DNA of 58,168 nucleotides from Acinetobacter nectaris CIP 110549 (GTDB taxonomy: Bacteria; Pseudomonadota; Gammaproteobacteria; Pseudomonadales; Moraxellaceae): assembly GCF_000488215.1 (NCBI RefSeq), contig NZ_KI530735.1, forward strand, positions 1 to 58,168, in the 5' to 3' direction. The position numbers were made by a program, and so were the translations under genes. Below, in pieces: positions 47,377-56,757 of this stretch. Below the pieces are notes generated by a model that saw nothing but the letters and a program-made list of their open reading frames with translations, was not told the origin of the DNA and ran no database searches. The stretch's first letter is position 1. Each line of letters begins with the position of its first letter.

Positions 47377-49422
47377 ATGGGCTTTAAAAATCTGGTGAGT
47401 AGTAATAGCACCTTTAAGAAAGTAGATGCATACTTAGATGAACTAAGTCGTGGTTTTGGAACACAGAAGAAAGTTAAGCCACTTATTTTACTAACCTTCT
47501 TTAGTATTCTTTTTACAGTAATTGTTTTGCTATCTATTTTCTATAGTACAACAAAGCATAATGCTGTTACGCAAAGCCTTTCAGATTTGAAGCTCATATC
47601 TCAAGTTGTTTCTCGTCAGGTTGCTGATGTGAATTCCTCTGGGGCAGATGCATCATTTGCTAAACTAAAAGAAAGTAATGACGACTTCTATCGTAATTTA
47701 AAAGTAGTTGAAGGCTCATCACAAATTGTGGGTGATGTTAATAAAATTGCACAGCAATGGTATGAAATTTCTCAAAAGATTGAGACCATTACAAGTAATA
47801 AAACTATTTTAAATGAATTGCGTGCAACAACAATTCAAATGGACCAAATTATTCCTGGTTTACAGTCACAGTATAATGCTGTGGTTGATGACATGGTGAA
47901 GCGTCGTTTACCAACGAATCAGGTTGCTGTTGCTAAAGACCAAGTCGTTGTCGCTGAACGTATCTTACGTTCAATGCATGATATTTCTGCAATTACAAAA
48001 TCTGAAAATACAGATGCTGCAAATGAGTTCAAAGATAATACTGAAACATTTGGTACATATTTAGATGCTCAGCTTAATGGTGACCCAGATTTTGGTGTTG
48101 ATAAAGTCGTTGATCCTGATTTACGTAGCAAGCTAATAGATATTAAAAAAGAATATGATCAAGTTGTAAAAGCAAGTGCAACAATTGTTTTTAATAACTC
48201 AAATAAAGTAACTGCCGTGCAAAAAGCATCGGTATCTATTTTCCAAGATTCAGATGTGTTATTGCAAAATTTAGATAACTTATCTGTTTCATCAGTTGTA
48301 ACTGTTTACTTGCCTCGACTTCTATTGGTTATTGGTTTTGTAGTTTTCTTAGTGTCTTTCTATAAGCTTGTTGGGCTACGTGGTGAAGAAGATAAAAAGC
48401 GTATTCGTGAGTTACAAGATGAATATGACCGTAACCAAGGCGCGATTTTACGATTACTTGATGAAATTGCTGACTTAGCAGATGGTGATTTACGTAGTTA
48501 TGCAACAGTATCAGAAGATTTCACAGGGGCTATTGCCGACTCGATTAACTTTGCGATTGACCAATTACGTGACCTTGTTTCGCGTATTCATACAACATCG
48601 CAAGAGGTTGCACGCTATACTCAAGATACACAAAATGTAACCAATGGTTTGGCAGAATCATCGAAACAACAGTCAGATGAAATTTCAAGTGCTTCTAAGG
48701 CAATTAATGAGATTGTGGTTTCGATTGGTGAAGTATCAACGAACGCTACAGAATCTACAGAGGTTGCGAAGCGTTCAGTTGAAATCGCATCTAGTGGTGC
48801 TGATGTCGTAAACCGTTCTATGCATGGTATGGATACGATTCGTGAACAGATTCAGGAAACATCTAAACGTATTAAGCGTCTTGGTGAATCTTCTCAAGAA
48901 ATTGGTAACATTGTCTCGCTTATTAACGATATTGCAGACCAAACAAACATCTTGGCATTGAATGCAGCGATTCAGGCATCTATGGCAGGTGAAGCTGGTC
49001 GAGGCTTCGCAGTTGTTGCCGACGAGGTTCAGCGTCTTGCGGAGAGATCTGCATCTGCAACAAAACAGATTGAAGGTCTTGTACGTACCATTCAGGCCGA
49101 TACAAATGAAGCCGTGATTTCAATGGAACATACAACATCTGAGGTTGTACGTGGTGCAAACTTAGCAAAAGATGCGGGTGTTGCCTTAGGTGAGATTCAA
49201 ACCGTATCTACATCACTTGCACAGTTAATTGGTAACATTTCTAGTGCTGCACAGCTACAGTCTGTTTCTGCAACTCAGATTGCTGATACGATGAATGTTG
49301 TACAAGAGATTACAGTTCAAACAACTTCCGCGACCTTTGACACAGCAAGATCTGTCTCTGAGCTTGCAAACATGGCAGAGTCATTAAGAGAGTCAGTGAG
49401 TGACTTTAAACTACCTGAATAA
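47377..49422 (+). CDS. pilJ: methyl-accepting chemotaxis receptor PilJ
   Basis: 681-aa inner-membrane receptor of the Pil-Chp system. TM1 is at ~38-62 and TM2 at ~307-328, with a helical periplasmic sensor between them (PilJ-type). A HAMP region follows (~330-400), then the cytoplasmic signalling domain with the hairpin-tip block [35 protein letters not shown] (split here only for description). It probably senses pilus retraction or surface contact. GGGGAG is a good ribosome site. A structured 114-base gap separates it from pilL. Confidence 0.94.
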   Translation: MGFKNLVSSNSTFKKVDAYLDELSRGFGTQKKVKPLILLTFFSILFTVIVLLSIFYSTTKHNAVTQSLSDLKLISQVVSRQVADVNSSGADASFAKLKESNDDFYRNLKVVEGSSQIVGDVNKIAQQWYEISQKIETITSNKTILNELRATTIQMDQIIPGLQSQYNAVVDDMVKRRLPTNQVAVAKDQVVVAERILRSMHDISAITKSENTDAANEFKDNTETFGTYLDAQLNGDPDFGVDKVVDPDLRSKLIDIKKEYDQVVKASATIVFNNSNKVTAVQKASVSIFQDSDVLLQNLDNLSVSSVVTVYLPRLLLVIGFVVFLVSFYKLVGLRGEEDKKRIRELQDEYDRNQGAILRLLDEIADLADGDLRSYATVSEDFTGAIADSINFAIDQLRDLVSRIHTTSQEVARYTQDTQNVTNGLAESSKQQSDEISSASKAINEIVVSIGEVSTNATESTEVAKRSVEIASSGADVVNRSMHGMDTIREQIQETSKRIKRLGESSQEIGNIVSLINDIADQTNILALNAAIQASMAGEAGRGFAVVADEVQRLAERSASATKQIEGLVRTIQADTNEAVISMEHTTSEVVRGANLAKDAGVALGEIQTVSTSLAQLIGNISSAAQLQSVSATQIADTMNVVQEITVQTTSATFDTARSVSELANMAESLRESVSDFKLPE

Positions 49423-49456
49423 GTAGCTTCTTATATTCTCTAGTTATCTTATAAAT

Positions 49457-49515
49457 TTTAGCCGCTACATTGATCTATGTGTTCATAGGTCAATGTCTAG
49501 TGAGCAAAGGCTAAA
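49457..49515 (+). other. large nested hairpin between pilJ and pilL
   Basis: CATTGATCTATG (49468-49479) pairs with CATAGGTCAATG (49484-49495) through 12 bp including one G-T wobble, loop TGTT. TTTAGCC (49457-49463) and GGCTAAA (49509-49515) form an outer 7-bp stem. No T-run follows. It could limit or process the message ahead of the very large pilL gene. Confidence 0.6.
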
Positions 49516-49536
49516 CAGATAAAGTTTGAGCGAGCG

Positions 49537-52500
49537 ATGAACGAATTAGTGCAAAAGCTAATAGCTGATGTTCCTGTACCAATAGACAGCTATTTAGATC
49601 AAGATGCAGAAATAATCGATATTTTTATTGAAGAAGCTGCAGAAATCATTGTAGAGCTTAAAAGCCTGTTTGTAACTTGGCAGGAAGACCTACATGATAT
49701 TGAAACCATAAAAACAATACGCCGTCATTTTCATACCTTAAAAGGTTCGGGAAGAATGGTAGGTGCAAATCAAGCAGGTGAACTTGCTTGGTGTGTAGAA
49801 GATTTATTCAATAGTATTCTTCATGATACTGCTAGAATTACGTTAGAGATTCAACAATATTGTGCTCAATGCTTTAAATTCTATACGTTTGAAATATACC
49901 CGCATATTGAAAAACATCAGACATTAGATAGTGTCGATATTCGACCTTTACTGCTTATTGGAAAACAGCTGAAAGAGCAGAAAGAGATAGAACCTTCTCT
50001 ACAAGCATTGTATCTTGATCATGTTAAAAGTAATAATCAAGAGCTTGAAGCGTCTATTGAAGTTCCTAGTGCCGATAGCAATACTGTTGATGTAGAAAGT
50101 GTTTCTATCTATGGAATGAATATATCTCCAGAAACGCTTGCGATTTATTTAGATGAAGCATATGAGCATCTTACAACAATCACTACATATCTCAATGAAT
50201 CAGCACATACTGAAAAGCAAACAGCATCTCTAGTCCGCAGCATACATACATTAAAGGGTAGTTCTGGCATGGCTCAGATTGAACCTTTATGTGAGACAAG
50301 TGCAAATGTTGAACTCTCATTGAATCAAGAGTTACAAGAAAAAGGTGAATTGCACCTAAGTCTTGATTTATTGAAACAGTTCTCTGAGTTTTTAACCCAT
50401 TATTTAGATGGTCTAAAAAACAATAATGAGGCTTTACGAGAAGAGTGCTTAAATCAGTTTACACTAATTTGGGACAGCTATTCGCAGTATATTAAGGTTG
50501 TTGATGATGAGAAGCCTTTAATTAATGAAATTGTTGATTTAGGTATTGATCACTTATTAGATGTAAGTGAAGACTTTACTCAAATTGTGTGGGATTCAGC
50601 CGAAGATTATTTAACTCACTTAATTGATGAAAGTGAAACACTGATTAAATGGGCAAAAGATAAACAGCTTTTTGATATAGAAGATTATCTTGTTAAGTTG
50701 AGAGAAGGCTATATTCTCTTATTGACCATTGCCTTTGCAGATTATGATTTGCTGAAAAAAGTATCGCCACTTTTAAATGATTTTCATGACAGCTTAATTA
50801 TATATTTCGACTATATTGCATCGGGGCAAATTAGCCAAATTCTCCTGCATAAGAAAGATGAGCTACAGCAGGCCATTGAAGAAATCAGTCGTTTATATAC
50901 AGAATCTGAATATTTCGAAGATAAATCTAAAATAGCTTCATCTATTAAAGATGAAAATGTAACGCAGTATGTTGTTCAAAAATTAAGCTTAGATGAGCAG
51001 ACCATATCTAATGTTAAACCAAATGTATTAGATGATGCAGAGCTTATTGATATTTTCTTAGATGAAGCAGAAGAGCTGGTTGAACAAATTGAAATTGATT
51101 TGTCTGCGTTCCAAAGTAATTTTGAAAATATTGATGCATTAAAGAATTTGATGCGTTATTTGCATACCTTAAAAGGCAGTGCAAATATGATTCAAGCCGA
51201 AAATTTTGGTTTGATTGCCCATCATCTAGAGTCTGTTTATGAGCGTTTAATTTATCAAAAGATTACAGCAAATGAGTCAATGTTGAATATTATTCGACTT
51301 GTCCAAGACCAGTTTGCAGAAAGAATTGATGTTATTCGTCATTCAAAGGTAGATTACTCATCTGTACATGCTGTGAGTGTTATTGATAGTCTGAAAAATG
51401 GTACATATGTCTATGATACTCATTTTGACAGTGTTAATACTCCGCAATTAGAAGCTGTTACCGAACAGACTCTAAGTGAAGATATTATTTCTGATGAAGT
51501 ATTTGATCTTTATGAAAATGTTACATCAGAGTTTAAAGCACACGCTTTAGGTCAGCTTAATAACTTAACGAAAGCATTTGATGTATGGTGTGAAGAACGT
51601 CAGAACCGAAGTTTATTACTTGCACTTCAGCGTGTTGCACATATTTTATATGATGATGCAAAAGCAATTGAAAAAGGAATTGTTTTTGAATTATCAGAAT
51701 TGCTTGTTGATACATTTGAAAAATTTGCTTTATATCAAGTTAAAACAGATATTTATGATGGTCTAGTTCAAACTAACTTTGCGACTATAGAACGTATTCT
51801 TACTGGAGAAAAACCAGCTAGAGAAGAAGTCGATAAAGTTATTAATGATCTAAAATATCTGCAATTTAATGTTGAAAGTGCAGATAGTATTGATGAGTCA
51901 TTTATTGGCTTACAGTATGTTGTTGGAGATGGTACAGAGCCACCACCAATGATGGGTCAGTGGGATGATAGTTCGGAACAATCTCAGTCTAATGAGATGA
52001 TTCGTGTGTCATCTACATTAGTTGAAAAAGTATCTAACCTTACTGCTGAAAGCTCAATTAACCGTTCACGTGTAGAAATGGGACTGAACCAGTTTACTTC
52101 TACACTTTCGGAAATGGAGCTTGCAATTAAACGTCTGTCAGATCAGCTACGCCGAATGGAAGGTGAGCTTGAAACGCAGATTCTAGCAAAGCATAGTATT
52201 GAAGGCGCTCAATATGAAGAGTTTGACCCATTAGAAATGGATCAATACTCATCACTGAATCAATTGTCTAAATCTCTTGCCGAATCAGCTTCCGATTTAC
52301 TCGATTTTAAAGCTACTTTGGCTGATAAAGTGCGAGATTCAGAGTCTCTTTTATTAGAGCAAGCACGTATTCAAACAGATGTTCAAGATCAATTAACACG
52401 AGTAAAATTGGTTACATTCTCATTGATTGAATCGCGTTTACAACGTTTGGTTAGACAAACTTCAACGACTGTAAATAGATCGGTTAATTTTGAGATTGTT

Positions 52501-53835
52501 AATTCGCGTTTGGAAATTGATAGAAGTATCTTAGATAAATTAGTTGCGCCATTAGAGCATATGATTCGTAATGCAATTGATCATGGTATTGAAAGCGTAC
52601 GTGAGCGTCGTCAAAGTGGAAAAGCGAGTGATGGTAATCTTAAAATATCATTATCACGTCAAGGTACAGATATTTTAATTGATATCACAGATGATGGTCG
52701 AGGCATTGATGTTGCTCGGGTTAGACGTAAAGCAGAGTCTTTAGGTTTAATTTCAGAATCTGATAATTTGACTGATGAAGATGTATTACAGTATATTTTC
52801 CATTCAGGATTCTCCACAGCGCGAGAAGTAACGCAAGTTTCTGGGCGTGGTGTTGGTCTAGATGTTGTACGAAGTGATATTCGTGCTATGGGTGGAAGTA
52901 TCTCTGTTATTTCGGTTGCGAATGAAGGAACTAAGTTCTCTCTTCGGATACCAACGATTGTTGCAGTAACCGATGCACTAATGGTTAAAGCAGGTGAGCA
53001 GCAATTTGCATTGCCATTGTCTCAGATTGAACGTATTGTTCGAGTAGAACCTCAGGTATTACAAAGATATTTCTCTAGTATTTCTGAATTCTGTCAGATC
53101 GAAGGTGGTAGATACCGTTTACGCTATATTTCAGACTTCTTAGGATATGCCAAAGAGCCTAACTTAAATACAACAGAGTCATTGCCAGTCTTAATTATTA
53201 AAGACCATAATAATCAGTCAGTTGCATTGCTTGTCGATCAGCTTATTGGTTCTCGTGTTGAAATTGTAGTAAAACCATTGAATAGCCACTTGAAAGATAT
53301 CGAAATTTTAAGTGGTGCAACAATTTTGGGTGATGGTAAAGTTTGTCTCATTCTTGATGGTCAAACGATCGCACGTACAGCACAAAATAGCCAACGTCGC
53401 TTTAACCTTCCAACAAGTGCAAATATAGAACGTCAGAATACAGATGTTCGACATGTAGCCATGATTGTGGATGACTCAGTAACGGTGAGAAAAGTAACTT
53501 CACGTCTACTTGAGCGTGAAGGCTATGAGGTTGTGACTGCTAAAGATGGTATTGATGCAATTGAGAAGCTAGAGAATATTCGTCCTGATATTATGTTACT
53601 TGATATTGAAATGCCACGAATGGATGGTTTTGAGGTTGCAAACCAAGTACGCCATCATGCAATCCATAAAGATCTCCCTATTATCATGATTACATCTAGA
53701 ACAGGTGAAAAACACCGAGAGCGGGCACTAAGTCTAGGTGTGAACTACTATATGGGTAAACCTTTCCAAGAAGATGCATTGCTTGAGCAGATTGAGGTTG
53801 CTTTGAAGGTATCTAGAGGTAAAACAAATGAGTAA
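49537..53835 (+). CDS. pilL: hybrid chemotaxis histidine kinase PilL/ChpA
   Basis: 1432-aa CheA-type hybrid kinase of the Pil-Chp pathway. It carries three canonical phosphotransfer (HPt) domains with the HTLKGS motif: His66, His237 and His543. Further HPt-like helical stretches lack the motif (around 320-440; and ~690-720 with RVAHILYDDA). Then come the CheA dimerisation region (~930-1000), an ATPase (MIRNAIDHGIE, DDGRGIDVARVRRKA, GRGVGLDVV), a CheW-like domain (~1135-1275) and a C-terminal receiver with Asp1356 (IMLLDIEMPRMDG). Pseudomonas ChpA is far longer with more HPt domains; the shorter form is usual for Acinetobacter as I recall. It overlaps the next gene by 8 bases. Confidence 0.95.
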   Translation: MNELVQKLIADVPVPIDSYLDQDAEIIDIFIEEAAEIIVELKSLFVTWQEDLHDIETIKTIRRHFHTLKGSGRMVGANQAGELAWCVEDLFNSILHDTARITLEIQQYCAQCFKFYTFEIYPHIEKHQTLDSVDIRPLLLIGKQLKEQKEIEPSLQALYLDHVKSNNQELEASIEVPSADSNTVDVESVSIYGMNISPETLAIYLDEAYEHLTTITTYLNESAHTEKQTASLVRSIHTLKGSSGMAQIEPLCETSANVELSLNQELQEKGELHLSLDLLKQFSEFLTHYLDGLKNNNEALREECLNQFTLIWDSYSQYIKVVDDEKPLINEIVDLGIDHLLDVSEDFTQIVWDSAEDYLTHLIDESETLIKWAKDKQLFDIEDYLVKLREGYILLLTIAFADYDLLKKVSPLLNDFHDSLIIYFDYIASGQISQILLHKKDELQQAIEEISRLYTESEYFEDKSKIASSIKDENVTQYVVQKLSLDEQTISNVKPNVLDDAELIDIFLDEAEELVEQIEIDLSAFQSNFENIDALKNLMRYLHTLKGSANMIQAENFGLIAHHLESVYERLIYQKITANESMLNIIRLVQDQFAERIDVIRHSKVDYSSVHAVSVIDSLKNGTYVYDTHFDSVNTPQLEAVTEQTLSEDIISDEVFDLYENVTSEFKAHALGQLNNLTKAFDVWCEERQNRSLLLALQRVAHILYDDAKAIEKGIVFELSELLVDTFEKFALYQVKTDIYDGLVQTNFATIERILTGEKPAREEVDKVINDLKYLQFNVESADSIDESFIGLQYVVGDGTEPPPMMGQWDDSSEQSQSNEMIRVSSTLVEKVSNLTAESSINRSRVEMGLNQFTSTLSEMELAIKRLSDQLRRMEGELETQILAKHSIEGAQYEEFDPLEMDQYSSLNQLSKSLAESASDLLDFKATLADKVRDSESLLLEQARIQTDVQDQLTRVKLVTFSLIESRLQRLVRQTSTTVNRSVNFEIVNSRLEIDRSILDKLVAPLEHMIRNAIDHGIESVRERRQSGKASDGNLKISLSRQGTDILIDITDDGRGIDVARVRRKAESLGLISESDNLTDEDVLQYIFHSGFSTAREVTQVSGRGVGLDVVRSDIRAMGGSISVISVANEGTKFSLRIPTIVAVTDALMVKAGEQQFALPLSQIERIVRVEPQVLQRYFSSISEFCQIEGGRYRLRYISDFLGYAKEPNLNTTESLPVLIIKDHNNQSVALLVDQLIGSRVEIVVKPLNSHLKDIEILSGATILGDGKVCLILDGQTIARTAQNSQRRFNLPTSANIERQNTDVRHVAMIVDDSVTVRKVTSRLLEREGYEVVTAKDGIDAIEKLENIRPDIMLLDIEMPRMDGFEVANQVRHHAIHKDLPIIMITSRTGEKHRERALSLGVNYYMGKPFQEDALLEQIEVALKVSRGKTNE

Positions 53836-54292
53836 TAAGTCGAACGTGCAAAATGACTTGAACATTGCATCTGCGCAAGGACTCAGTGATCTAATTGCTG
53901 TTTCAACAGGCTTTGTAGATGTTTTTAAAATTCAATGCTATGAGCAGCCTGATATTTTACTTCCACAAAACTTAGTTTTATCTGTACAGGTGCATCTGAC
54001 AGGTACAAAAGTCATGAAATGGCATGATTTAGAACTACCTGTTTATGCTGTGCATCAACCCGATTTAGATGAAGTGACTGCTTTAATCATTGAAGGTGAA
54101 ATGCCAAGTCGACGTTTTGCTCTTTTGTGTGATGAAATGCCCGAAGCTTTACGTTTACGTATCTCTGAGGTTGTAGATGTCGATCAGGAGGTTAAAGAAA
54201 ACACTGGGATTTTCCAATACGTCAGTATTCGAGAGGAACTTTGTCAAATTCCTAATCTAGATGATATTTACGAAACTATAATTCAAGATTAA
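53828..54292 (+). CDS. CheW-like protein, probable ChpC
   Basis: 154-aa protein whose central part (FKIQCYEQPDILLPQNLVLSVQVHL ... SRRFALLCDEMPEALRLRISEVVDVD) has the strand pattern of a CheW domain but little of its canonical sequence. Position, directly overlapping the pilL 3' end, matches chpC of the Pseudomonas Pil-Chp cluster, a second adaptor for the kinase. The methyltransferase (pilK) and methylesterase (chpB) genes found in the Pseudomonas cluster are missing here. Confidence 0.7.
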   Translation: MSNKSNVQNDLNIASAQGLSDLIAVSTGFVDVFKIQCYEQPDILLPQNLVLSVQVHLTGTKVMKWHDLELPVYAVHQPDLDEVTALIIEGEMPSRRFALLCDEMPEALRLRISEVVDVDQEVKENTGIFQYVSIREELCQIPNLDDIYETIIQD

Positions 54293-54317
54293 AAAAAGGG
54301 CTTAAAGCCCTTTTTTT
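54291..54317. terminator. bidirectional terminator between pil-chp and dapE
   Basis: GGGCT (54298-54302) and AGCCC (54306-54310), with a 3-base loop, flanked by A7 and T7. It terminates both the pil-chp cluster (+) and dapE (-). Confidence 0.88.
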
Positions 54318-55449
54318 ATGTTAATAGCTGAACTAAGATTTCTTCATAAATTTCAGATAATGGCTCAAGGTCTGCAACATTTACATGTTCATTGACTTGA
54401 TGGATAGTCGCATTTAATACGCCAAGTTCTATTACCTGTGCACCAGTTGGTGCGATAAATCGTCCATCAGATGTACCGCCACTGGTTGAAAGTTCTGTTT
54501 CATAACCGCAAACTTTCTGAATAGCTATCTGAGTTGCTTTTACCAAATCGCCTACAGGCGTAATAAAAGGTAGTCCTGAGAGATTCCAAGTAATGTCGTA
54601 GTCTAATTGATTTTTTTCTAAAATATCAATGACACGTGCTTTTAACTCATCTGCTGTGACTTCGGTAGAAAATCTGAAATTACATGTGATTTCTAATGTA
54701 TTTGGAATAACGTTAGTTGCGCCAGTCCCTGCATGAATATTTGAGATTTGAAATGATGTTGCAGGGAAATATTCATTTCCTTCATCCCAAGTAGTTGAGC
54801 ATAAAGTTTCTATTGCAGTTGCTGCCAAATGAATAGGGTTTTTTGCAAGATGAGGATAGGCAACATGTCCTTGCTTACCTTGTACAATGATTTTTGCATT
54901 TAATGACCCACGACGACCATTTTTTACAATATCACCTAATTTAGTTGTGCTTGAAGGTTCTCCAACTAAACACCATTGCATTTTTTCATTACGTGCTTCT
55001 AGTGTTTCAATAACTTTTACTGTTCCATTTTTTGCAGGGCCTTCTTCATCTGATGTAATGAGATAGGCAATAGAACCGTTATGATTTGGGTGTCTTTCTA
55101 CAAATCGTTCAGTTGCAACAATCATAGCAGCAATCGCAGTTTTCATATCTGCGCTACCACGACCATAGAGCTTATTATCACGAATTTCAGGTGCAAATGG
55201 TGCAGAATCCCATGCATCTAGGCTACCAGTTGGTACAACATCTGTATGACCTGCGAAACAAAAAACAGGTCCTTCCGAACCACGGCGTGCCCAAATATTA
55301 TCTACTTCTTCAAACTTCATCTTCTCTATTTTAAAACCAACTTGAGAAAGTCTTTTAGAAATAATATCTTGGCAAGTATGGTCATCTGGTGTAACTGAAG
55401 GCTGTTTTAAAAGCTCTAAGCTCAAATCGAGTGTTGCTGAAGGCTGCAT
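54316..55449 (-). CDS. dapE: succinyl-diaminopimelate desuccinylase DapE
   Basis: M20 zinc peptidase-fold enzyme that removes succinate from N-succinyl-LL-DAP in lysine and meso-DAP synthesis. The 377-aa protein has [17 protein letters not shown], the bridging aspartate in [14 protein letters not shown], the catalytic glutamate in [13 protein letters not shown] and the C-terminal [23 protein letters not shown]. It is monocistronic. Confidence 0.96.
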   Translation of the reverse strand: MQPSATLDLSLELLKQPSVTPDDHTCQDIISKRLSQVGFKIEKMKFEEVDNIWARRGSEGPVFCFAGHTDVVPTGSLDAWDSAPFAPEIRDNKLYGRGSADMKTAIAAMIVATERFVERHPNHNGSIAYLITSDEEGPAKNGTVKVIETLEARNEKMQWCLVGEPSSTTKLGDIVKNGRRGSLNAKIIVQGKQGHVAYPHLAKNPIHLAATAIETLCSTTWDEGNEYFPATSFQISNIHAGTGATNVIPNTLEITCNFRFSTEVTADELKARVIDILEKNQLDYDITWNLSGLPFITPVGDLVKATQIAIQKVCGYETELSTSGGTSDGRFIAPTGAQVIELGVLNATIHQVNEHVNVADLEPLSEIYEEILVQLLT

Positions 55450-55521
55450 AGAATTAATAAAGTATAAAAAATAGTTAACTTATTATAATAAAGAAGAATT
55501 TAAAAGAGGCAATGGCAAAAT

Positions 55522-55550
55522 AAAAAAGCCCCACTTTATCAGTAGGGCTT
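55522..55550 (-). terminator. terminator of the entericidin-like gene
   Basis: On the minus strand AAGCCC-T-ACT (55550-55541) pairs with AGT-G-GGGCTT (55536-55527) with one mismatch, and the T-run corresponds to the A-run at 55522-55526. It lies 22 bases past the stop at 55572. Confidence 0.75.
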
Positions 55551-55571
55551 ACTCAGTCTATTTATATGAGT

Positions 55572-55715
55572 TTATTTCATTTGAGACTGAGCTTTTGTTG
55601 CAGTATTTGTTACAGCATGTCCTGCGCTTGATACATCTTGTCCAACCCCACGGAATGTATTACAGCCAGTTAAAATAAGGGCAACTGCAATTGATGCAAA
55701 AATAACTTTTTTCAT
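55572..55715 (-). CDS. entericidin A/B-family small lipoprotein
   Basis: 47-aa lipoprotein gene on the minus strand, too short for usual ORF cut-offs. The translation starts MKKVIFASIAVALILTGCNT, with lipobox LTGC (lipidated Cys18), followed by FRGVGQDVSSAGHAV and a short amphipathic tail ending QSQMK. This matches the entericidin EcnA/EcnB family pattern (lipid anchor, then GxGxDxxxxG), the small cell-envelope lipoproteins of the enteric antidote/toxin pair; in Acinetobacter its role is not established. TTGGAG lies 7 bases before the ATG, and an intrinsic terminator follows. Confidence 0.85.
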   Translation of the reverse strand: MKKVIFASIAVALILTGCNTFRGVGQDVSSAGHAVTNTATKAQSQMK

Positions 55716-55805
55716 GATTTTCTCCAAGGTATGTCATTTATTTTAGTTAACTTCCAATGTAAGAATAGCGAAATAAAAAACAAAGTAATGTTCATTTTTT
55801 ATAAC

Positions 55806-56690
55806 TTAATTGTGGTTAAAATGTAATCTATCTATAGCTGTGAGAGGAGATGAACGAAACATGTAAAATATTTCTTCATTCATATGATGATATAAACCAT
55901 TATGCCACCATTTAGATTTTGGATGAGATATAGGACTTAAATAAGGAGCAATCCATTCATGCCGCTCAAGTCTATAAAATTGAGGTAGCATAGTACTTCC
56001 CCAAAAACCTATTCTTCTATTTTGATTAACCCAGTGGGGCAATGCAGATAAGTTTGAATCACTTATAGAGGAAGGAATGAAGAGTTGTCCTTTTAATACC
56101 GCAAACTTATGGTCAATTTTGTAATTTAGAGCATGGTTAAACTGAAACTGCCTATTTGTAAAATAAGAAAGCTTCTTTTCTAAGCGATCACTTCTATTAA
56201 GCCCAAACCATTGCCCAAGTTGATATTGGTCTTCAGCTAAATAATATTTTAAAGCAACTTCCCAGTGTTCAACTGCTTGAGTCTTTTTATTCAATATTAA
56301 AAAATCGAGCTCACCGAGAGTAATTGGCCCTTCAATTTTTTGTATGCTGTGACCTAAAAGTTTAAAATGGTGAAACTCTTCATCTAATAGCCAAAACCAT
56401 AAAAACATTTCAAAACGTAAGCCCAAACGTGTACTTTTAAGTTGGGCTAAAAAGTCAATTAGCGGTTGTGGATTGGTTTCTAACTCATTTAGTCGCGGTT
56501 GGTATCTAAAAAATAAATCTTGCCACTCCTGATCGCTATGTAGCATAAAATGATTTGATAGTGTCATTTCAGGGGGGAGACTTTGAATTGTATTTGGACT
56601 TGCTATACAAAAAGCAAGTTGTCGAACTGCGGGGTGATGATATGATCGCCAAGGCTCGAAAAGGTGATGTTGTATTGTAAAATTAAGCAT
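55806..56690 (-). CDS. DUF1853 family protein
   Basis: 294-aa soluble protein of the DUF1853 family: FEPWRSYHHPAVRQLAFCIASP near the N terminus, LGLRFEMFLWFWLLD and the LGELDFLIL-x13-HWEVALKYYL block (a PD-(D/E)xK-like D-x(n)-E-x-K arrangement: Asp in GELDFL and Glu-x-x-x-Lys in HWEVALKYY), then W-rich segments. The function is unknown; a nuclease-like fold is an inference. The longer frame to 56759 would overlap the divergent next gene's ATG; the Met at 56690 gives the family-typical N terminus but lacks a clear ribosome site. Confidence 0.75.
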   Translation of the reverse strand: MLNFTIQHHLFEPWRSYHHPAVRQLAFCIASPNTIQSLPPEMTLSNHFMLHSDQEWQDLFFRYQPRLNELETNPQPLIDFLAQLKSTRLGLRFEMFLWFWLLDEEFHHFKLLGHSIQKIEGPITLGELDFLILNKKTQAVEHWEVALKYYLAEDQYQLGQWFGLNRSDRLEKKLSYFTNRQFQFNHALNYKIDHKFAVLKGQLFIPSSISDSNLSALPHWVNQNRRIGFWGSTMLPQFYRLERHEWIAPYLSPISHPKSKWWHNGLYHHMNEEIFYMFRSSPLTAIDRLHFNHN

Positions 56691-56757
56691 GATTTTAAGG
56701 ATGGGCTTGATTTTAAGTATAGATAGATCATGAAAGCATAAAAGGATTAATCTTGTC

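Noticed and set aside
46033..54292. Cluster considered as a flagellar-type chemotaxis operon
   Set aside because: No flagellar genes, CheR or CheB; gene order and the PilJ-type sensor fit the type IV pilus Pil-Chp system.
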